Shown here piece by piece: positions 35,769 to 45,261 of a stretch of DNA of 64,000 nucleotides. The stretch is from JBFLYC01 sp040756735 (GTDB lineage: Bacteria; Bacillota; DSM-16504; Desulfitibacterales; Desulfitibacteraceae): the NCBI GenBank assembly GCA_040756735.1, contig JBFLYC010000017.1, forward strand, positions 1-64,000, written 5' to 3'. The translations under genes and the position numbers were made by a program. Below the pieces are notes generated by a model. That model had not been told where the DNA came from. It saw only the letters and a list, made by a program, of their open reading frames with translations, and did not search any database. How positions within the stretch are numbered: position 1 is the first letter of the stretch; each line of letters begins with the position of its first letter.

Positions 35769-36067
35769 ATGAAACAAATAATCAGCGTTAGAAATCTTGA
35801 AAAGAGCTATAAGGGAAACAAAGTTATAAAAGGCATATCTTTTGGGGTAAACAAGGGTGAAATACTCTGCTTCTGCATTTTACCCTGAAGGTCAATTTTG
35901 GAGGTCACTATATTGGCTATATTTTACTATTACTGATTATGCTTGAAATTTTTGCTTCCATACTGGGCGTATTGTTCTGCCGTATTTTCAAGAGTGAAAA
36001 CATTGCCAATCAAGTTTTAAGTATTGTAATTACCATTTTCGCCATGTTGGGAGGGCTGTTTTTATGA
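35769..36067 (+). pseudogene. ABC transporter remnant: ATPase N-terminus fused to permease C-terminus
   Basis: Starts as a normal ABC ATPase (MKQIISVRNLEKSYKGNKVI, GVNKGEI) behind a start at 35769, but stops at 35888 just before Walker A. Directly after, another frame reads GGHYIGYILLLLIMLEIFAS and SIVITIFAMLGGLFL, the last two membrane helices of an ABC-2-type permease, ending at 36067. The remaining ATPase and most of the permease have been deleted in one step. The 36068-36288 stretch is empty apart from the sbcD ribosome binding site. Confidence 0.8.
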
Positions 36068-36288
36068 CCAGGAGACCTTTTAGACCAGTTAAATTTTAGA
36101 GAAAGGGTACTTGTTCAAGTAAAGATGCCCACAAAACAAAGAAAAAATCCTTTATAATAAGAAATAGGGCAGTCGCTAACTGGAGGGATTATTGTATAAG
36201 AGGAGTATTATGACTTATGGGGAAATGAAAATGTGTTCGCAAATGGTATGTTTTTCATTTTTTATTCCAAAGCAAAGGAGGGCTGGAA

Positions 36289-37557
36289 ATGAGAATCCTG
36301 CATACATCTGATTGGCATTTGGGGAAAACCCTGATGGGTATGGACAGGCTTTCAGAACAAGAAGCTTTTGTGGAAGAAATCTGCTTAATAGCAGATGATG
36401 AAAAAATTGACCTGGTTTTACTGGCCGGAGACATCTTTGATACATATAATCCTCCTGCTGCAGCTGAAGAGCTCTTTTGTGAGGCCATGGACAGGCTTTC
36501 AAGGGGTGGGTCCAGGGCAGTGGTGGTGATAGCCGGAAATCATGACAATCCGGAAAGGCTTTGTGCAGTTTCACCTTTAGCCGTACGGCAGGGTGTTTTT
36601 TTGCTTGGCACACCACGTGACACTGCGACACAGACTGTGACATCTGCAGACTTTTCAGGAAAGGTCTGCTGTGTACAAGCCGGTAAGGGCTGCCTTGAAA
36701 TAGCATCCCCGGGCTGCCGGCATAGGGCGGCGCTGCTCACATTACCCTATCCATCTGAGGCAAGGCTAAAGGAGGTAATCAGCCTTGATTTGGACGAAGC
36801 GCTGTTCCAAAAGGCATATTCTGAAAAGGTAAAAGAACTGCTGCACCTTGGAGCTGAAGCATTCAGGGAGGATACTGTAAACTTATTGGTCAGCCACATT
36901 TTTACCATGGGCGGTAAAGAATCCGATTCTGAAAGACCCATCCAACTTGGAGGGGCATGTACTGTTTATCCTGAAGCCTTCCCAAGGCAGGTCCAGTATG
37001 CTGCCCTGGGGCACCTGCATAGGCCCCAGCGTATTGTACCTGCTCCTGTACCAATATATTATGCTGGATCACCCCTGGCTTACAGTTTTTCTGAGGCCAA
37101 TCAGTCCAAGGCAGTATACATAGTTGACGTCCATCCAGGGGGAGAGCCAGATGTGAAAGCGCTTTATATAAACAGCGGTAAGCCCCTGGTACGCATGACA
37201 GCCATGGGAGGAATCAGTGAGGTCCACCGGTGGATTGAGGAAGGCAAGCATAAAGATGCCTGGGTTGAACTGGAGGTATATTTAAAGGAAATAATGCTGC
37301 CTCAGGAAATTGCAGCCATTAAAAAAGCACACCCTGGGATTATAACCATTAAACCCGTTTTTATAAGCAGTGATCAAAAGCAGGAAGCCTCCTTGCATCG
37401 TTCTTCACTGCCTATTGATGAATTGTTTAAACAGTTTTACAAGCAGAGGTCAGGCGGCGCCCTGCCGGATGAGGAGACGGTAAGGCTGTTCCTTGAGCTC
37501 CTTAATGAAGATGCCCATGAAGGTACAAGTGATGAGCAGGGGGAGGCGGCCTCATGA
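36289..37557 (+). CDS. sbcD: Exonuclease subunit SbcD (Mre11-type)
   Basis: Nuclease subunit of SbcCD, 422 residues. The metallophosphoesterase motifs are MRILHTSDWHLGKT at residue 1, VLLAGDIFDTYNP near residue 46, VVIAGNHDNPERL near residue 80, NLLVSHIFTMGG near residue 200 and ALGHLHRPQ near residue 240. ATG 36289 follows AAAGGAGGG. It overlaps sbcC by four bases (ATGA). The complex trims hairpins and protein-blocked DNA ends. Confidence 0.97.
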   Translation: MRILHTSDWHLGKTLMGMDRLSEQEAFVEEICLIADDEKIDLVLLAGDIFDTYNPPAAAEELFCEAMDRLSRGGSRAVVVIAGNHDNPERLCAVSPLAVRQGVFLLGTPRDTATQTVTSADFSGKVCCVQAGKGCLEIASPGCRHRAALLTLPYPSEARLKEVISLDLDEALFQKAYSEKVKELLHLGAEAFREDTVNLLVSHIFTMGGKESDSERPIQLGGACTVYPEAFPRQVQYAALGHLHRPQRIVPAPVPIYYAGSPLAYSFSEANQSKAVYIVDVHPGGEPDVKALYINSGKPLVRMTAMGGISEVHRWIEEGKHKDAWVELEVYLKEIMLPQEIAAIKKAHPGIITIKPVFISSDQKQEASLHRSSLPIDELFKQFYKQRSGGALPDEETVRLFLELLNEDAHEGTSDEQGEAAS

Positions 37558-40500
37558 AACCACTAAAACTTAAGCTTCAAGGCCTGCATAGTTATAAAAA
37601 AATGCAGGAAGTGGACTTTGGCAGGTTATGCGAAAGGGGAACCTTTGGAATATTCGGTCCCACCGGCAGCGGCAAGTCCACAATTCTAGACGCTATCACC
37701 CTGGCCCTTTTTGGTAAGGTAGAACGAGCGTCCCGCAATACCCAGGGGATAATCAACCAGGACGCCGACAAGATTTTCGTGTCCTTTGCTTTTGAGTTGA
37801 ACTCGCCGGATGGCTCTATGAGTTATCTGGTGGAGAGGCAGTTCAAAAAAAGCGGCGATAATACTGTATTAAGCGGCAGCTGCCGTCTTGTTGAACTTAA
37901 CCCTGCAGGAGAAACTGTCTTGGCTGATAAAGCAAAGGATGTTGACCAGGAAGTAATCCGCATTTTGGGGTTGACTGCTGATGATTTTACCAGGGCTGTG
38001 GTTTTGCCCCAGGGTAAATTTGCTGAGTTCCTATCTTTACAAAACAAGGATAGAAGATTAATGCTGCAGAGGCTTTTTAATCTGCAGGATTATGGAGATA
38101 AACTACAGGAAAAAGCCAAGAGAAGAGAAGAACTTGTGGTTAATGCTGCCATGGGTGTGGAGCGTGAACAGCAGGGACTGGGAGATGCTTCTGAGGCAGC
38201 CCTAGCAGCAGCCAGGGAAAGCTATGAGAATGCAGCTCTCCTTGAAGCTGAAACCAGGCAGGAACTAGACAGGGTTGAAAAGCAGTATGACCTGGGCAAA
38301 CAGTTGTGGCAGTGGCAGCTCGAGCATACTGCCCTTGTCCAGCAGCAGGATATGCTGAAAAATCAAGAGCAGGCTGTACTGGAATATGTACGAGAACTTA
38401 CTGCTGCTGATAAAGCTGAGGTCCTGCGCCACCTTATAGTTGAAAACGAGGAGGTTAAAATTCAGGTGGCTGCCGCTGCAGAAGAGCTGAAGTGTTCCCA
38501 GGAAAAACATGCAGCAGCGCAGGCAAAGGAGTTGGAGGCAAAGAAGGCTTATGAGGCAGCAGTTGAAGATTATGAGAGCAGGCAGCCGGCCTTAATCAAG
38601 CGGCTTACACAGTTAGACGAGGCTAAAGTTCTTGAAGGGAAGCTTTCAGATATAAAGCAAAGAGGTCAGAGTACTGCAGAGAGACTGAAAGCCCTGCAGG
38701 AGAAGATTAATACCCTGCAAAGGACATTAGCAGACACAAAGGCCAGGGGCGAACGAATTAATCAAGATATTAATCAGGTTAAAGAACAAATTAATAATAT
38801 CTCCTTTTCACCAGAGTACCGCCAGCAGGTAAATGCAGCCTATTATACCTTTAAAGACTATGAGAGTATTCAAAAGCGTCTTCAGGATATGCAAGACGAT
38901 GTAAAAATAAAGCAGGCATCACAAAAAAAGGCCATGGAAGCTAGTGCAGCAGCTGAATCTGTTTTCATGAAAGCTGCTGGCAGGGTTCAGGAATTGGCCG
39001 TACAATTGACAAAGGCTGAAGAGGCTTGCCCTGTCTTAGAAAGTGAATTGAAAACAAGAAAAAACATGCTGCAAATGACCGTGATTCATATCAATGACCT
39101 GACCAGGCTTGCCGGGCAAATAAAGGAAACAGAGTTGAAGATTAAAGAAATAAAGGCAGGGATTGCAGCCTTAAAAGAAACCAGGGATAAGGATGAAAAG
39201 ATCAAGGCAGAAGCGCAACAAAGGATCAGTGACCTGGAGAAGGAAAAGCTCGCATTGGAAAGGGAATACAAGGATTTAGAACTGGAGAATTTAGCCTGTT
39301 TTCTGGGCAAAAACCTTATAGATGGAGTTCCATGTCCTGTTTGCGGTTCAAAAGATCATCCTGCCCCGGCAGCGCAATGTGAAGACGCAGCCCTTGTCAG
39401 ACTTAAAGATAGAATAATGGAGATTAATGAATTGATAAAAGCATTAGAAAAAGAGTATTCTGTAGTAGAGAAGGAGTGTTTCGGAAAAGAACTGCAGCTT
39501 GCCAACCTGGATAAGGATTATAACCAGCTCGTTGAATTCATGGGTGTATTAAATAAAAATTTGACCGAAAAAAGGAGCTTTTTACCGGAAGCATGGAAGT
39601 CACTTGATGTGGAAGAGATAGAGACCGCCTTTGAACGGGAGATGCGAGAAACAGAAACCCTGGAAGAAGCTTTTATTAACTGGCGCGATAGTGTCGAACA
39701 GCTTAAACAAACTGCTGTACAGGCTAGAGAGGAATATGCTGCAGCACAGGGCGCCTTTGAAGCTGCCAGGGGAAAAGAACAGGCATTACAGGGTATAGTC
39801 CAGGAACTGCGGGCTAACCTTGAAGTACTTACTGTAGAAGCCAGTCAAAAGGAACAGGAGCTTGTCAGGCTAAAAGGTTCTTTAGCCATGGAAGAAATAG
39901 CGCCTGTATGGGAAAAACTAAATGAAATGGCAAAACAGGAGCAGCAGCTTGTTAGAAAGAAGGATACCCTGGAGTCAGAAGTTGCGCAGACTGCCCAGAT
40001 TATAGAAAAGCACACTGCAGAATTAACTAGAATACAGTTGGAAGAGACCGCAGCCAGTTTAGAGTACCGGCAGTTAAAACAAAAATTTGAAGAGATTAGG
40101 CAAAATTTACATGACCTGACTGGCGGGATGCCTACCAAAAAACTCTTGGATGAAACGAATAAAGAATTAGATGTCCTTAAGGGGCAAAGAGCAAAATCCT
40201 TGAGGTACTGGGAAGAAGCAACCAGGCTTTTTCAGGAACAAGAAACTAGCCTTGCTTCAGCTCAAGCTAATTTAAGTAATATTGCTAAAAGAGTTCAAGA
40301 TTTGGAACAAAAGCTGGCCAACGGGTTAACAAACCAGGGCTTTAACAGTTATCAGCAAGCAAAAGAAGCGCTGCGCCCCATGGAAGTTCGCAGGTCGTTA
40401 AGGGAAAAGATAGATGCTTATCATCAAAACCTGGAAATAATTAGAGATAAAAGGAAGCAGATTGAAACAGCTCTTCAAGGCAGAAGCCTCTCAAAGGAAG

Positions 40501-41168
40501 AATGGGATTCCCTGCAGGTCAAACTCGCAGCATGCAAAGAACAGTATGGTAATGCTATGAGTCAGAAAGGTGCAGCCAAACAAACCCTGGATGAATTACA
40601 TATTAAACATGCAAGGTGGAAGCAGCTTCAGGAAGAATTGATTATCCTTAGAGTGCAGGGGGCCCGGATTAAAGAATTGAGGCGGGTATTAAGCGGAAAT
40701 GCCTTTGTGGAATTTTTAGCTGAGGAACACTTAATAAATGTTGCCGCCATGGCTTCAAGCAGATTAGGCGATTTGACCAAAAATCGCTATGCCCTGGAAG
40801 TGGACAGCGACGGCGGTTTTGTGATCCGGGATGACGGTAATGGCGGTTTTCGCAGGCCTGTATCCTCTTTGTCCGGAGGTGAAACTTTCCTGGTCTCTCT
40901 GTCTTTGGCCTTGGCTTTGTCCTCGCAGATCCAGCTTAAAGGAAGGTTCCCCTTAGAGTTCTTTTTCCTGGATGAAGGGTTTGGCTCTCTTGATCAGGAA
41001 TTGCTTGAACTGGTGATAAGCTCCCTTGAGAGACTGCAAACGGAAAAGCTGTCCATTGGTGTAATCAGTCATGTACAGGAAATGAGAAACCGGATGGCCA
41101 GGCGTTTGCTTGTAACACCGGCCCAGCCAGGGGGGGATGGTAGTACACTTTCCCTGGAAATTGGATAG
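37554..41168 (+). CDS. sbcC: Exonuclease subunit SbcC (Rad50-type)
   Basis: SMC-like ATPase subunit, 1204 residues. Walker A is FGPTGSGKSTILDAI near residue 35, the zinc hook CPVCGSKDHP is near residue 593 between two long coiled-coil arms, the ABC signature SSLSGGETFLVSLSLALALS is near residue 1105, and Walker B is FFLDEGFGSLD. It closes a two-gene operon with sbcD and is unusually long on the coiled-coil side but complete. No sign of damage. Confidence 0.97.
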   Translation: MKPLKLKLQGLHSYKKMQEVDFGRLCERGTFGIFGPTGSGKSTILDAITLALFGKVERASRNTQGIINQDADKIFVSFAFELNSPDGSMSYLVERQFKKSGDNTVLSGSCRLVELNPAGETVLADKAKDVDQEVIRILGLTADDFTRAVVLPQGKFAEFLSLQNKDRRLMLQRLFNLQDYGDKLQEKAKRREELVVNAAMGVEREQQGLGDASEAALAAARESYENAALLEAETRQELDRVEKQYDLGKQLWQWQLEHTALVQQQDMLKNQEQAVLEYVRELTAADKAEVLRHLIVENEEVKIQVAAAAEELKCSQEKHAAAQAKELEAKKAYEAAVEDYESRQPALIKRLTQLDEAKVLEGKLSDIKQRGQSTAERLKALQEKINTLQRTLADTKARGERINQDINQVKEQINNISFSPEYRQQVNAAYYTFKDYESIQKRLQDMQDDVKIKQASQKKAMEASAAAESVFMKAAGRVQELAVQLTKAEEACPVLESELKTRKNMLQMTVIHINDLTRLAGQIKETELKIKEIKAGIAALKETRDKDEKIKAEAQQRISDLEKEKLALEREYKDLELENLACFLGKNLIDGVPCPVCGSKDHPAPAAQCEDAALVRLKDRIMEINELIKALEKEYSVVEKECFGKELQLANLDKDYNQLVEFMGVLNKNLTEKRSFLPEAWKSLDVEEIETAFEREMRETETLEEAFINWRDSVEQLKQTAVQAREEYAAAQGAFEAARGKEQALQGIVQELRANLEVLTVEASQKEQELVRLKGSLAMEEIAPVWEKLNEMAKQEQQLVRKKDTLESEVAQTAQIIEKHTAELTRIQLEETAASLEYRQLKQKFEEIRQNLHDLTGGMPTKKLLDETNKELDVLKGQRAKSLRYWEEATRLFQEQETSLASAQANLSNIAKRVQDLEQKLANGLTNQGFNSYQQAKEALRPMEVRRSLREKIDAYHQNLEIIRDKRKQIETALQGRSLSKEEWDSLQVKLAACKEQYGNAMSQKGAAKQTLDELHIKHARWKQLQEELIILRVQGARIKELRRVLSGNAFVEFLAEEHLINVAAMASSRLGDLTKNRYALEVDSDGGFVIRDDGNGGFRRPVSSLSGGETFLVSLSLALALSSQIQLKGRFPLEFFFLDEGFGSLDQELLELVISSLERLQTEKLSIGVISHVQEMRNRMARRLLVTPAQPGGDGSTLSLEIG

Positions 41169-41276
41169 GAAATGTTTAAATATCTGTGGGAACTTTGGGC
41201 ATGTTTTTCAAGTCTAATAATTGAGACTTAGCTAAAAGATTTATGCAAATACTGTAATACACAAGGAGGCTGAAAT

Positions 41277-43865
41277 GTGTTTAGATTCGTCATAGGTTTG
41301 CTGATAGTATTACTGTCTATCTTGCCCATCCCTGCAGCACAAGCCCAGGAAATTGAGATACAAGAGGCCCCCAAGCCTGTACTTGTAAACTCAGAACCCA
41401 TTACTGCAGGAGCAGTAATGAGAGAATATGCCTGGGATGTGACAGGAGGACCTGCCAAGGTTTACGTAATTGAGGTCGACTTAAAAAATCCTCATGTACA
41501 AATAGAAGTAATCCCAGGGTCAGGGAAAATAACCCAAAGGCTTAACGTATCTGCCATGGCAAAAAACACTGGAGCTGTGGCTGCTGTGAACGGGGACTTT
41601 TTTAATACCCAGGGTGAAGGCGCTCCTATTGGTCCAATGGTTACTGCAGGAAGACTTATATCATCTCCTGCAAAATTGACCGGTATCTATGCTTTAGGAA
41701 TTACAGCCGACAGGAAAGCTCATATAGATTCCTTTTTCTTTGATGGAAAAGTGACAGCGCCTAATGGCAAGGAGTTTGAATTATCAGGTTTAAACAAAAC
41801 AATCTACTGGGAAGAACCCGCCGGGATACATAGCCATGCAGACAAACTTCATTTATACAATGACATGTGGGGCGGGAAAACACGGGGGCATGATTCTTAT
41901 ACCACACCTACAGAAATGCTCATAGATAAGGGTAAAGTAGTTGATATTGTGCAAGGACAGTATTTTGATTTTCCTGTGCCAGAAGGCATGCTGATTTTGA
42001 GAGGGCACGGACGTGCTGCAAGTTTTCTTGTAGAGAACTTTAAGGTGGGAGACCCTGTAGATATAAAGTATTCTCTTGAACCTGCCAGGAACTGGAGTAT
42101 GATTGTCGGCGGACATGCCCTTTTAGTTGATGAAGGCAAAAGGGTCCCTTATACCAAGGACATCTCTGCCTTGGGTGGTGTTAGAGCTCGGACTGCTGCA
42201 GGAGTTTCCAAGGATGGATCTGTTCTTTATCTAGTAGGTGTGGAAGGGCGCACTGCCAACAGCAAGGGGCTTACCTTGAGCAATTTATCCATTTTCTTTG
42301 AGACCATAGGCGCCTGGAGGGCAGTAAACCTTGATGGCGGCGGTTCCACAACCATGGTTTCCAGGCCTCTTGGCGAATGGAATACCACTAGGGTGTTTGC
42401 GCCGGAACAAGCTAATGAAAGGTTCGTCGTAAATGCTATTGGTATTTTCTCCAGCGCTCCCCAGGGTAAGTTACAGGGTATATTATTAGATGGCGAGAAA
42501 GTATTATTAATCGGTGAAGAAGCATTTTATTCCATAAAGGCATATGATGAATTTTTTAATCCGGTGGATGCTTCCGCTTTGCCCGTTAACTGGAGTACCA
42601 GCGGGCCTGCAGGTATAATGGAACAAAACAGGTTTACTGCCAAGGAACCGGGACTTTCTGAAATAACAGCCAGGTCTGGTTCTATTACTGCAAAGCTGCC
42701 GGTAGAGGTAATAGGGAAAAGGGGAATAAGTTCATTTACTCTCTCGGGAACTCTTGGCCAGGTGGTTCAGGGCAGCGAGGCACCCTTGAACCTAACTTTA
42801 AATACTGTCTCGGGTAAGAGCAGAAAAATTCCGGCGCATCTAGTTGATTGGCAGTTTTATGGAGTAAAAGGCCGGGTTTCGGAGCAGGGGGTATTAACTA
42901 TCCAGGATTCTGGAAGCAGTGATTATGGTTTTGTAGTAGCACGTTATCAAGGTTTCAGTGCGCCCCTGGCGCTGCAATTTGCGGGTGAAAAACTCCTTGA
43001 AAGCTTTGCTGCCCTGCAGCAGCTATCCTATCAAGGGCATCCGGCAGAAGTGCAGGGACAGCTTAGGCTGGCTGCAGACCCCCAGGGTACGAATGCGCAA
43101 GTGGCTAGACTTGATTACAACTTTGTAAATGCTGCTGGAACTTCTGCAGCCTATGTGAGATTTAATAATGGAGATGGGTTGTCATTAGACGGCAATGCCC
43201 AAGCCCTGCTAATTGACGTATATGGCAATAACAGTGGGGAGTGGCTGCGAGCTGAACTGCAGGATGGCGCTGGTACAGTTCACCGGGTGGATTTGGCCCA
43301 AAGGGTGAACTGGTCAGGCTGGCGTACTTTGCAAGTTGACCTGAAAACCGCGTCTTATACCCATCCATTAGTCTTAAAAAGGATATATCCGGTAGTACCT
43401 GAGGACCAGAGAGGTCAGAGACCCCTGCAAGGTGCACTTTATTTTAAGAATTTAAAACTAAAATTCGATTCATCTCCTGTAACATCCCAGGCTCCAAGAA
43501 GAACCCTGGTGCTCACAGTGGGACAAAAAGAGTTGGCTATTGACGGTCATGTTAGAGAGATGGATGTTGCTCCGGTAATAGTTAATGGGCGAACCTTGGT
43601 GCCGGTAAGGTTTATCTCAGAAGCTTTAAATTCCCAAGTTTTGTGGAATGGGGAGGCAAGAAATGCCACAGTTATCCAGGGTAAGCGTTGGATTGACCTG
43701 TGGCCGGGAGATGACATTATGGTGGTTGACGGTCAAAGGGTTGACCTTGATGTTGCCCCGCAGCTGATGAATGGCAGAACCATGCTGCCCTTGCGTGCTG
43801 TAGCCCAGGCCCTTGACTTGACAGTACATTGGGACCCGGCAACTCATCAAATCACCCTCCGCTGA
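41277..43865 (+). CDS. Secreted phosphodiester glycosidase (NAGPA/DUF2233) with copper-amine-oxidase-like wall domains
   Basis: An exported protein of 862 residues. A signal peptide (FVIGLLIVLLSILPIPAAQA) is followed by a phosphodiester glycosidase domain with AAVNGDFFNTQGEGAPIGPM near residue 100, RTAAGVSKDGSVLYLVGVEG near residue 305 and AVNLDGGGSTTMVSRPLGEW near residue 350. A middle Ig-like region follows, and the C-terminus holds two copper-amine-oxidase N1-type repeats (IVNGRTLVPVRFISEAL and LMNGRTMLPLRAVAQAL) that usually anchor or position proteins at the wall. GTG 41277 follows AAGGAGG. Likely acts on wall or exopolymer phosphodiesters; substrate unknown. Confidence 0.88.
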   Translation: MFRFVIGLLIVLLSILPIPAAQAQEIEIQEAPKPVLVNSEPITAGAVMREYAWDVTGGPAKVYVIEVDLKNPHVQIEVIPGSGKITQRLNVSAMAKNTGAVAAVNGDFFNTQGEGAPIGPMVTAGRLISSPAKLTGIYALGITADRKAHIDSFFFDGKVTAPNGKEFELSGLNKTIYWEEPAGIHSHADKLHLYNDMWGGKTRGHDSYTTPTEMLIDKGKVVDIVQGQYFDFPVPEGMLILRGHGRAASFLVENFKVGDPVDIKYSLEPARNWSMIVGGHALLVDEGKRVPYTKDISALGGVRARTAAGVSKDGSVLYLVGVEGRTANSKGLTLSNLSIFFETIGAWRAVNLDGGGSTTMVSRPLGEWNTTRVFAPEQANERFVVNAIGIFSSAPQGKLQGILLDGEKVLLIGEEAFYSIKAYDEFFNPVDASALPVNWSTSGPAGIMEQNRFTAKEPGLSEITARSGSITAKLPVEVIGKRGISSFTLSGTLGQVVQGSEAPLNLTLNTVSGKSRKIPAHLVDWQFYGVKGRVSEQGVLTIQDSGSSDYGFVVARYQGFSAPLALQFAGEKLLESFAALQQLSYQGHPAEVQGQLRLAADPQGTNAQVARLDYNFVNAAGTSAAYVRFNNGDGLSLDGNAQALLIDVYGNNSGEWLRAELQDGAGTVHRVDLAQRVNWSGWRTLQVDLKTASYTHPLVLKRIYPVVPEDQRGQRPLQGALYFKNLKLKFDSSPVTSQAPRRTLVLTVGQKELAIDGHVREMDVAPVIVNGRTLVPVRFISEALNSQVLWNGEARNATVIQGKRWIDLWPGDDIMVVDGQRVDLDVAPQLMNGRTMLPLRAVAQALDLTVHWDPATHQITLR

Positions 43866-43983
43866 AGAAGGGAAGTCTAAGGTAAGAAGTTAAAAATTCC
43901 AGATAACTATACAATGGATTGCATTGAATCGCACCACCTGGGGGTTATTCCTAAAAGGATTATTGGAAAATTACCCAGCAAAA

Positions 43984-44030
43984 AGGCTCAATTATTAGGA
44001 CATATTCTGATAGTTGAGCCTTAATTTTAT
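43984..44030 (+). terminator. Terminator after the glycosidase gene
   Basis: AGGCTCAA (43984-43991) pairs with TTGAGCCT (44014-44021), a 22-base loop, followed by TAATTTTAT. The loop is large but the stem and following T-rich stretch fit a rho-independent terminator. Confidence 0.6.
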
Positions 44031-44042
44031 CCCTTGAATGCA

Positions 44043-44062
44043 GAACATTAGTTCGATATAAT
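44043..44062. promoter_or_regulatory. LexA-like (SOS) box overlapping a -10 element
   Basis: GAAC-ATTA-GTTC (44043-44054) matches the GAAC-N4-GTTC form of the Firmicute LexA/DinR box, and TATAAT follows at 44057-44062. A weaker half-matching site (GAACATTCATTC) starts near 44070. The coiled-coil gene begins 117 bases downstream. About one such perfect 8-base match is expected by chance in a window this size, so the overlap with the -10 is the main support. Confidence 0.4.
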
Positions 44063-44179
44063 ATAAACAGAACATTCATTCGGGAGAAGTTGTGTAATTC
44101 TATTTTTATTTGCCGAGCAGGAAGAAAAGGGTAAATGGAGAAATAACTAAATTAACCCTCAGCACGGAGGTGTAAACAC

Positions 44180-45001
44180 ATGACGGATAAAGAAATCCTT
44201 CATCTATTATTGGATAAAATGAATAGCTTTCAAAAAGACATGGGAGATATCAAAGGTGACATCAGAGGCTTACAGGAAGGCCAGGAAGCCTTAAAAGGTG
44301 ACATCAGGGTCTTACAGGAAGGCCAGGAAGCCTTAAAAGGCGATGTCAGAAGTTTGCAGGCAGGCCAGGAAGCCTTAAAAGGTGATATCAGAGGCTTACA
44401 GGAAGGCCAGGAAGCCTTAAAAGGTGATATCAGAGGTTTACAAGCAGGCCAGGAAGCCTTAAAAGGTGACATCAGAGGTTTACAGGAAGGCCAGGAAGCC
44501 TTAAAAGGTGACATCAGGGTCTTACAGGAAGGCCAGGAAGCCTTAAAAGGCGATGTCAGAAGTTTGCAGGCAGGTCAAGAAGCTTTGAAAGGTGATATCA
44601 GAGGTTTACAGGCAGGCCAGGAAGCCTTAAAAGGTGACATCAGGGTCTTACAGGCAGGCCAGGAAGCCTTAAAAGGCGATGTCAGAAGTTTGCAGGAAGG
44701 CCAGGAAGCCTTAAAAGGTGACATCAGGGTCTTACAGGCAGGCCAGGAAGAATTATTAAAGAATCAGAAAATAATTAAAGAGCAGGTTGTAAAAAATTCT
44801 GAGGACATCACTCAAATAAATGGTACTCTCACTGAATTGACTAAAAGGTTAGAGGTTACAAATTTGCAGGTGGTCAAGAACTCTGAAGATATCTCTCAGC
44901 TTGCCACGAAAAAAGATATCGAAAAGTTGAATAAACGCTTAGACTACCAGCTGTTTCGGATAGATAAGATTGAGGAAGAAGTTTTCCAATTAAAAGCATA
45001 A
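44180..45001 (+). CDS. Coiled-coil protein with twelve 14-residue repeats
   Basis: A 273-residue cytoplasmic protein. After a short start (MTDKEILHLLLDKMNSFQKD) come twelve near-identical 14-residue units of the type KGDIRGLQEGQEAL (residues 25-192), with variants DIRV and DVRS and QE or QA. Each unit is two heptads, so the central rod is a regular coiled coil of about 25 nm. The C-terminal 80 residues form a non-repeating coiled coil (KRLDYQLFRIDKIEEEVFQL). No enzymatic domain, signal or membrane segment. GGAGG precedes the ATG. Similar MTDKEIL-type rods are found in related Clostridia, function unknown. Confidence 0.85.
   Translation: MTDKEILHLLLDKMNSFQKDMGDIKGDIRGLQEGQEALKGDIRVLQEGQEALKGDVRSLQAGQEALKGDIRGLQEGQEALKGDIRGLQAGQEALKGDIRGLQEGQEALKGDIRVLQEGQEALKGDVRSLQAGQEALKGDIRGLQAGQEALKGDIRVLQAGQEALKGDVRSLQEGQEALKGDIRVLQAGQEELLKNQKIIKEQVVKNSEDITQINGTLTELTKRLEVTNLQVVKNSEDISQLATKKDIEKLNKRLDYQLFRIDKIEEEVFQLKA
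44252..44755 (+). repeat. Twelve 42-bp tandem repeats inside the coiled-coil gene
   Basis: Period of 42 bp, unit beginning AAAGGTGACATCAGAGGC, twelve copies, with three main variants that recur in an ordered A-B-C pattern. The near-identity at DNA level, including third codon positions, indicates recent expansion or gene conversion. Confidence 0.95.
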
Positions 45002-45094
45002 AACAGCTAATACGCCGATATTACCATGTTATTTAAAAGAGGAAAAAGAGAATTACAGCCGACAAGAGAAAAAGATAAACTGAGAATTATATAA

Positions 45095-45261
45095 GCCTGC
45101 GCACTTTGGAGTGCTCCTCTAGCTCCAAACACTGCGGGTAGTGATTAAACAATCCTGACGGGTAGAAATAGTGTTGCTGCTAAAAACTACAGGATAACAT
45201 TGGCTAAGAGGACAAAACAGGTTTAAGAAAGCCTGAATTACTCTTTGAAGGAGTATTAGAT
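45095..45261 (+). ncRNA. Probable omegaRNA of an IscB system
   Basis: The region just before the iscB relic is rich in structure: GCACT/AGTGC (45101-45105 with 45110-45114) competes with TTGGAG/CTCCAA (45106-45111 with 45123-45128), then a CTGCGGGTAGTG block and a CCTGACGGG block, and a CAGG/CCTG hairpin at 45218-45235, ending with GGAGTATTAGAT before the start codon. In IscB loci the guide RNA is encoded directly upstream of the iscB start, and this is the matching place. Assigned by position and structure, not by alignment. Confidence 0.5.

Noticed and set aside
44252..44755. Regular 42-bp repeats that could suggest a CRISPR array
   Set aside because: There are no unique spacers, the repeats are contiguous, and they keep an open frame encoding heptads. 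They are coding repeats.
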